From positions 568,273 through 632,272 of the forward strand of contig NZ_CSTE01000002.1 of the NCBI RefSeq assembly GCF_001368915.1: 64,000 bases of DNA, written 5' to 3'. This stretch comes from Haloferax massiliensis (lineage in GTDB: Archaea; Halobacteriota; Halobacteria; Halobacteriales; Haloferacaceae). Both the position numbers and the translations under genes were made by a program. This document shows, piece after piece, positions 63,942 through 64,000 of the stretch (its first letter is position 1; every line of letters starts with the position of its first letter). Under the pieces are notes generated by a model. The model ran no database searches. It was not told the DNA's origin and saw only the letters and a program-made list of their open reading frames with translations.

Positions 63942-64000
63942 TGGCGCCGGGCTGTGGCCCTACGGGGCGACCGCCCTGCACGCGTTCGACCTCCCGACCG
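63942..64000. other. window edge after leuA
   Basis: The last 59 bases follow the leuA stop. An ATG at 63941 opens a frame that runs off the end and cannot be judged. In related genomes ilvB-type genes follow, but nothing here proves it. Confidence 0.4.

Overview
The window is chromosomal DNA of a halophilic archaeon, almost certainly a Haloferax species. The backbone is GC-rich with acidic proteins, the genes have short or absent 5' leaders with TATA boxes about 25 bp upstream, and the genes include an ATP-dependent archaeal DNA ligase, a 20S proteasome beta subunit with a 49-residue propeptide, an Orc1/Cdc6-like ATPase, and the archaeal N-glycosylation genes aglB, aglM, aglF-like and aglJ. 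From memory the order follows the Haloferax volcanii chromosome, but the interior of the glycosylation locus differs, so this is probably another species or a strain with a different glycan.

Region by region. 0-11 kb holds housekeeping genes: an alpha/beta hydrolase, an MBL-fold protein, ligA, a GCS2-like ligase, psmB, a UPF0212 protein, an HTH-CBS regulator, a cytochrome P450 and purM. 11-21 kb holds a small membrane protein, a site-2-type protease overlapping a TraB-family protein, a glycerate kinase, an ArsR-type regulator, a DUF151 nuclease-like protein, a thioesterase and two lipoproteins. 21-24 kb is ileS. 24-34.5 kb is a glycerol and dihydroxyacetone region: dhaKLM, an HPr gene, a putative glycerol permease gene, glpK and glpABC. 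34.8-37.8 kb holds an Orc-like ATPase, a phosphoglycolate phosphatase, a zinc-finger microprotein and a methyltransferase.

37.9-39.8 kb is an IS200/IS605 element (tnpA plus tnpB) that appears to have cut a small zinc-ribbon gene. 40-60 kb is the N-glycosylation locus. It has a DUF368 membrane protein (family linked to polyprenyl-phosphate recycling), aglM (UDP-glucuronate), a leftward cluster of an aglF-like nucleotidyltransferase gene, a UDP-xylose-synthase-like gene, a CDP-paratose-epimerase-like gene and aglB, then an AT-rich accessory block (two glycosyltransferases, a flippase, an alkaline-phosphatase-superfamily protein), two overlapping glycosyltransferase genes, and aglJ. The likely logic is that AglJ loads the first sugar on dolichyl phosphate, accessory transferases extend it using AglF/AglM-derived nucleotide sugars, the flippase turns it over, AglB transfers it to protein, and the DUF368 protein may recycle the lipid. 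60-64 kb holds small haloarchaeal genes and leuA, whose N-terminus is in two different frames.

The most unusual structure is a diverged non-coding block of at least 300 bp found twice, upstream of aglM (41346-41651) and upstream of aglJ (58377-58681). Four anchor motifs keep the same spacing to within 1 bp, and the block ends in an inverted repeat of TACACCC and GGGTGTA with an 11-bp spacer. No tRNA, rRNA or CRISPR array was seen.
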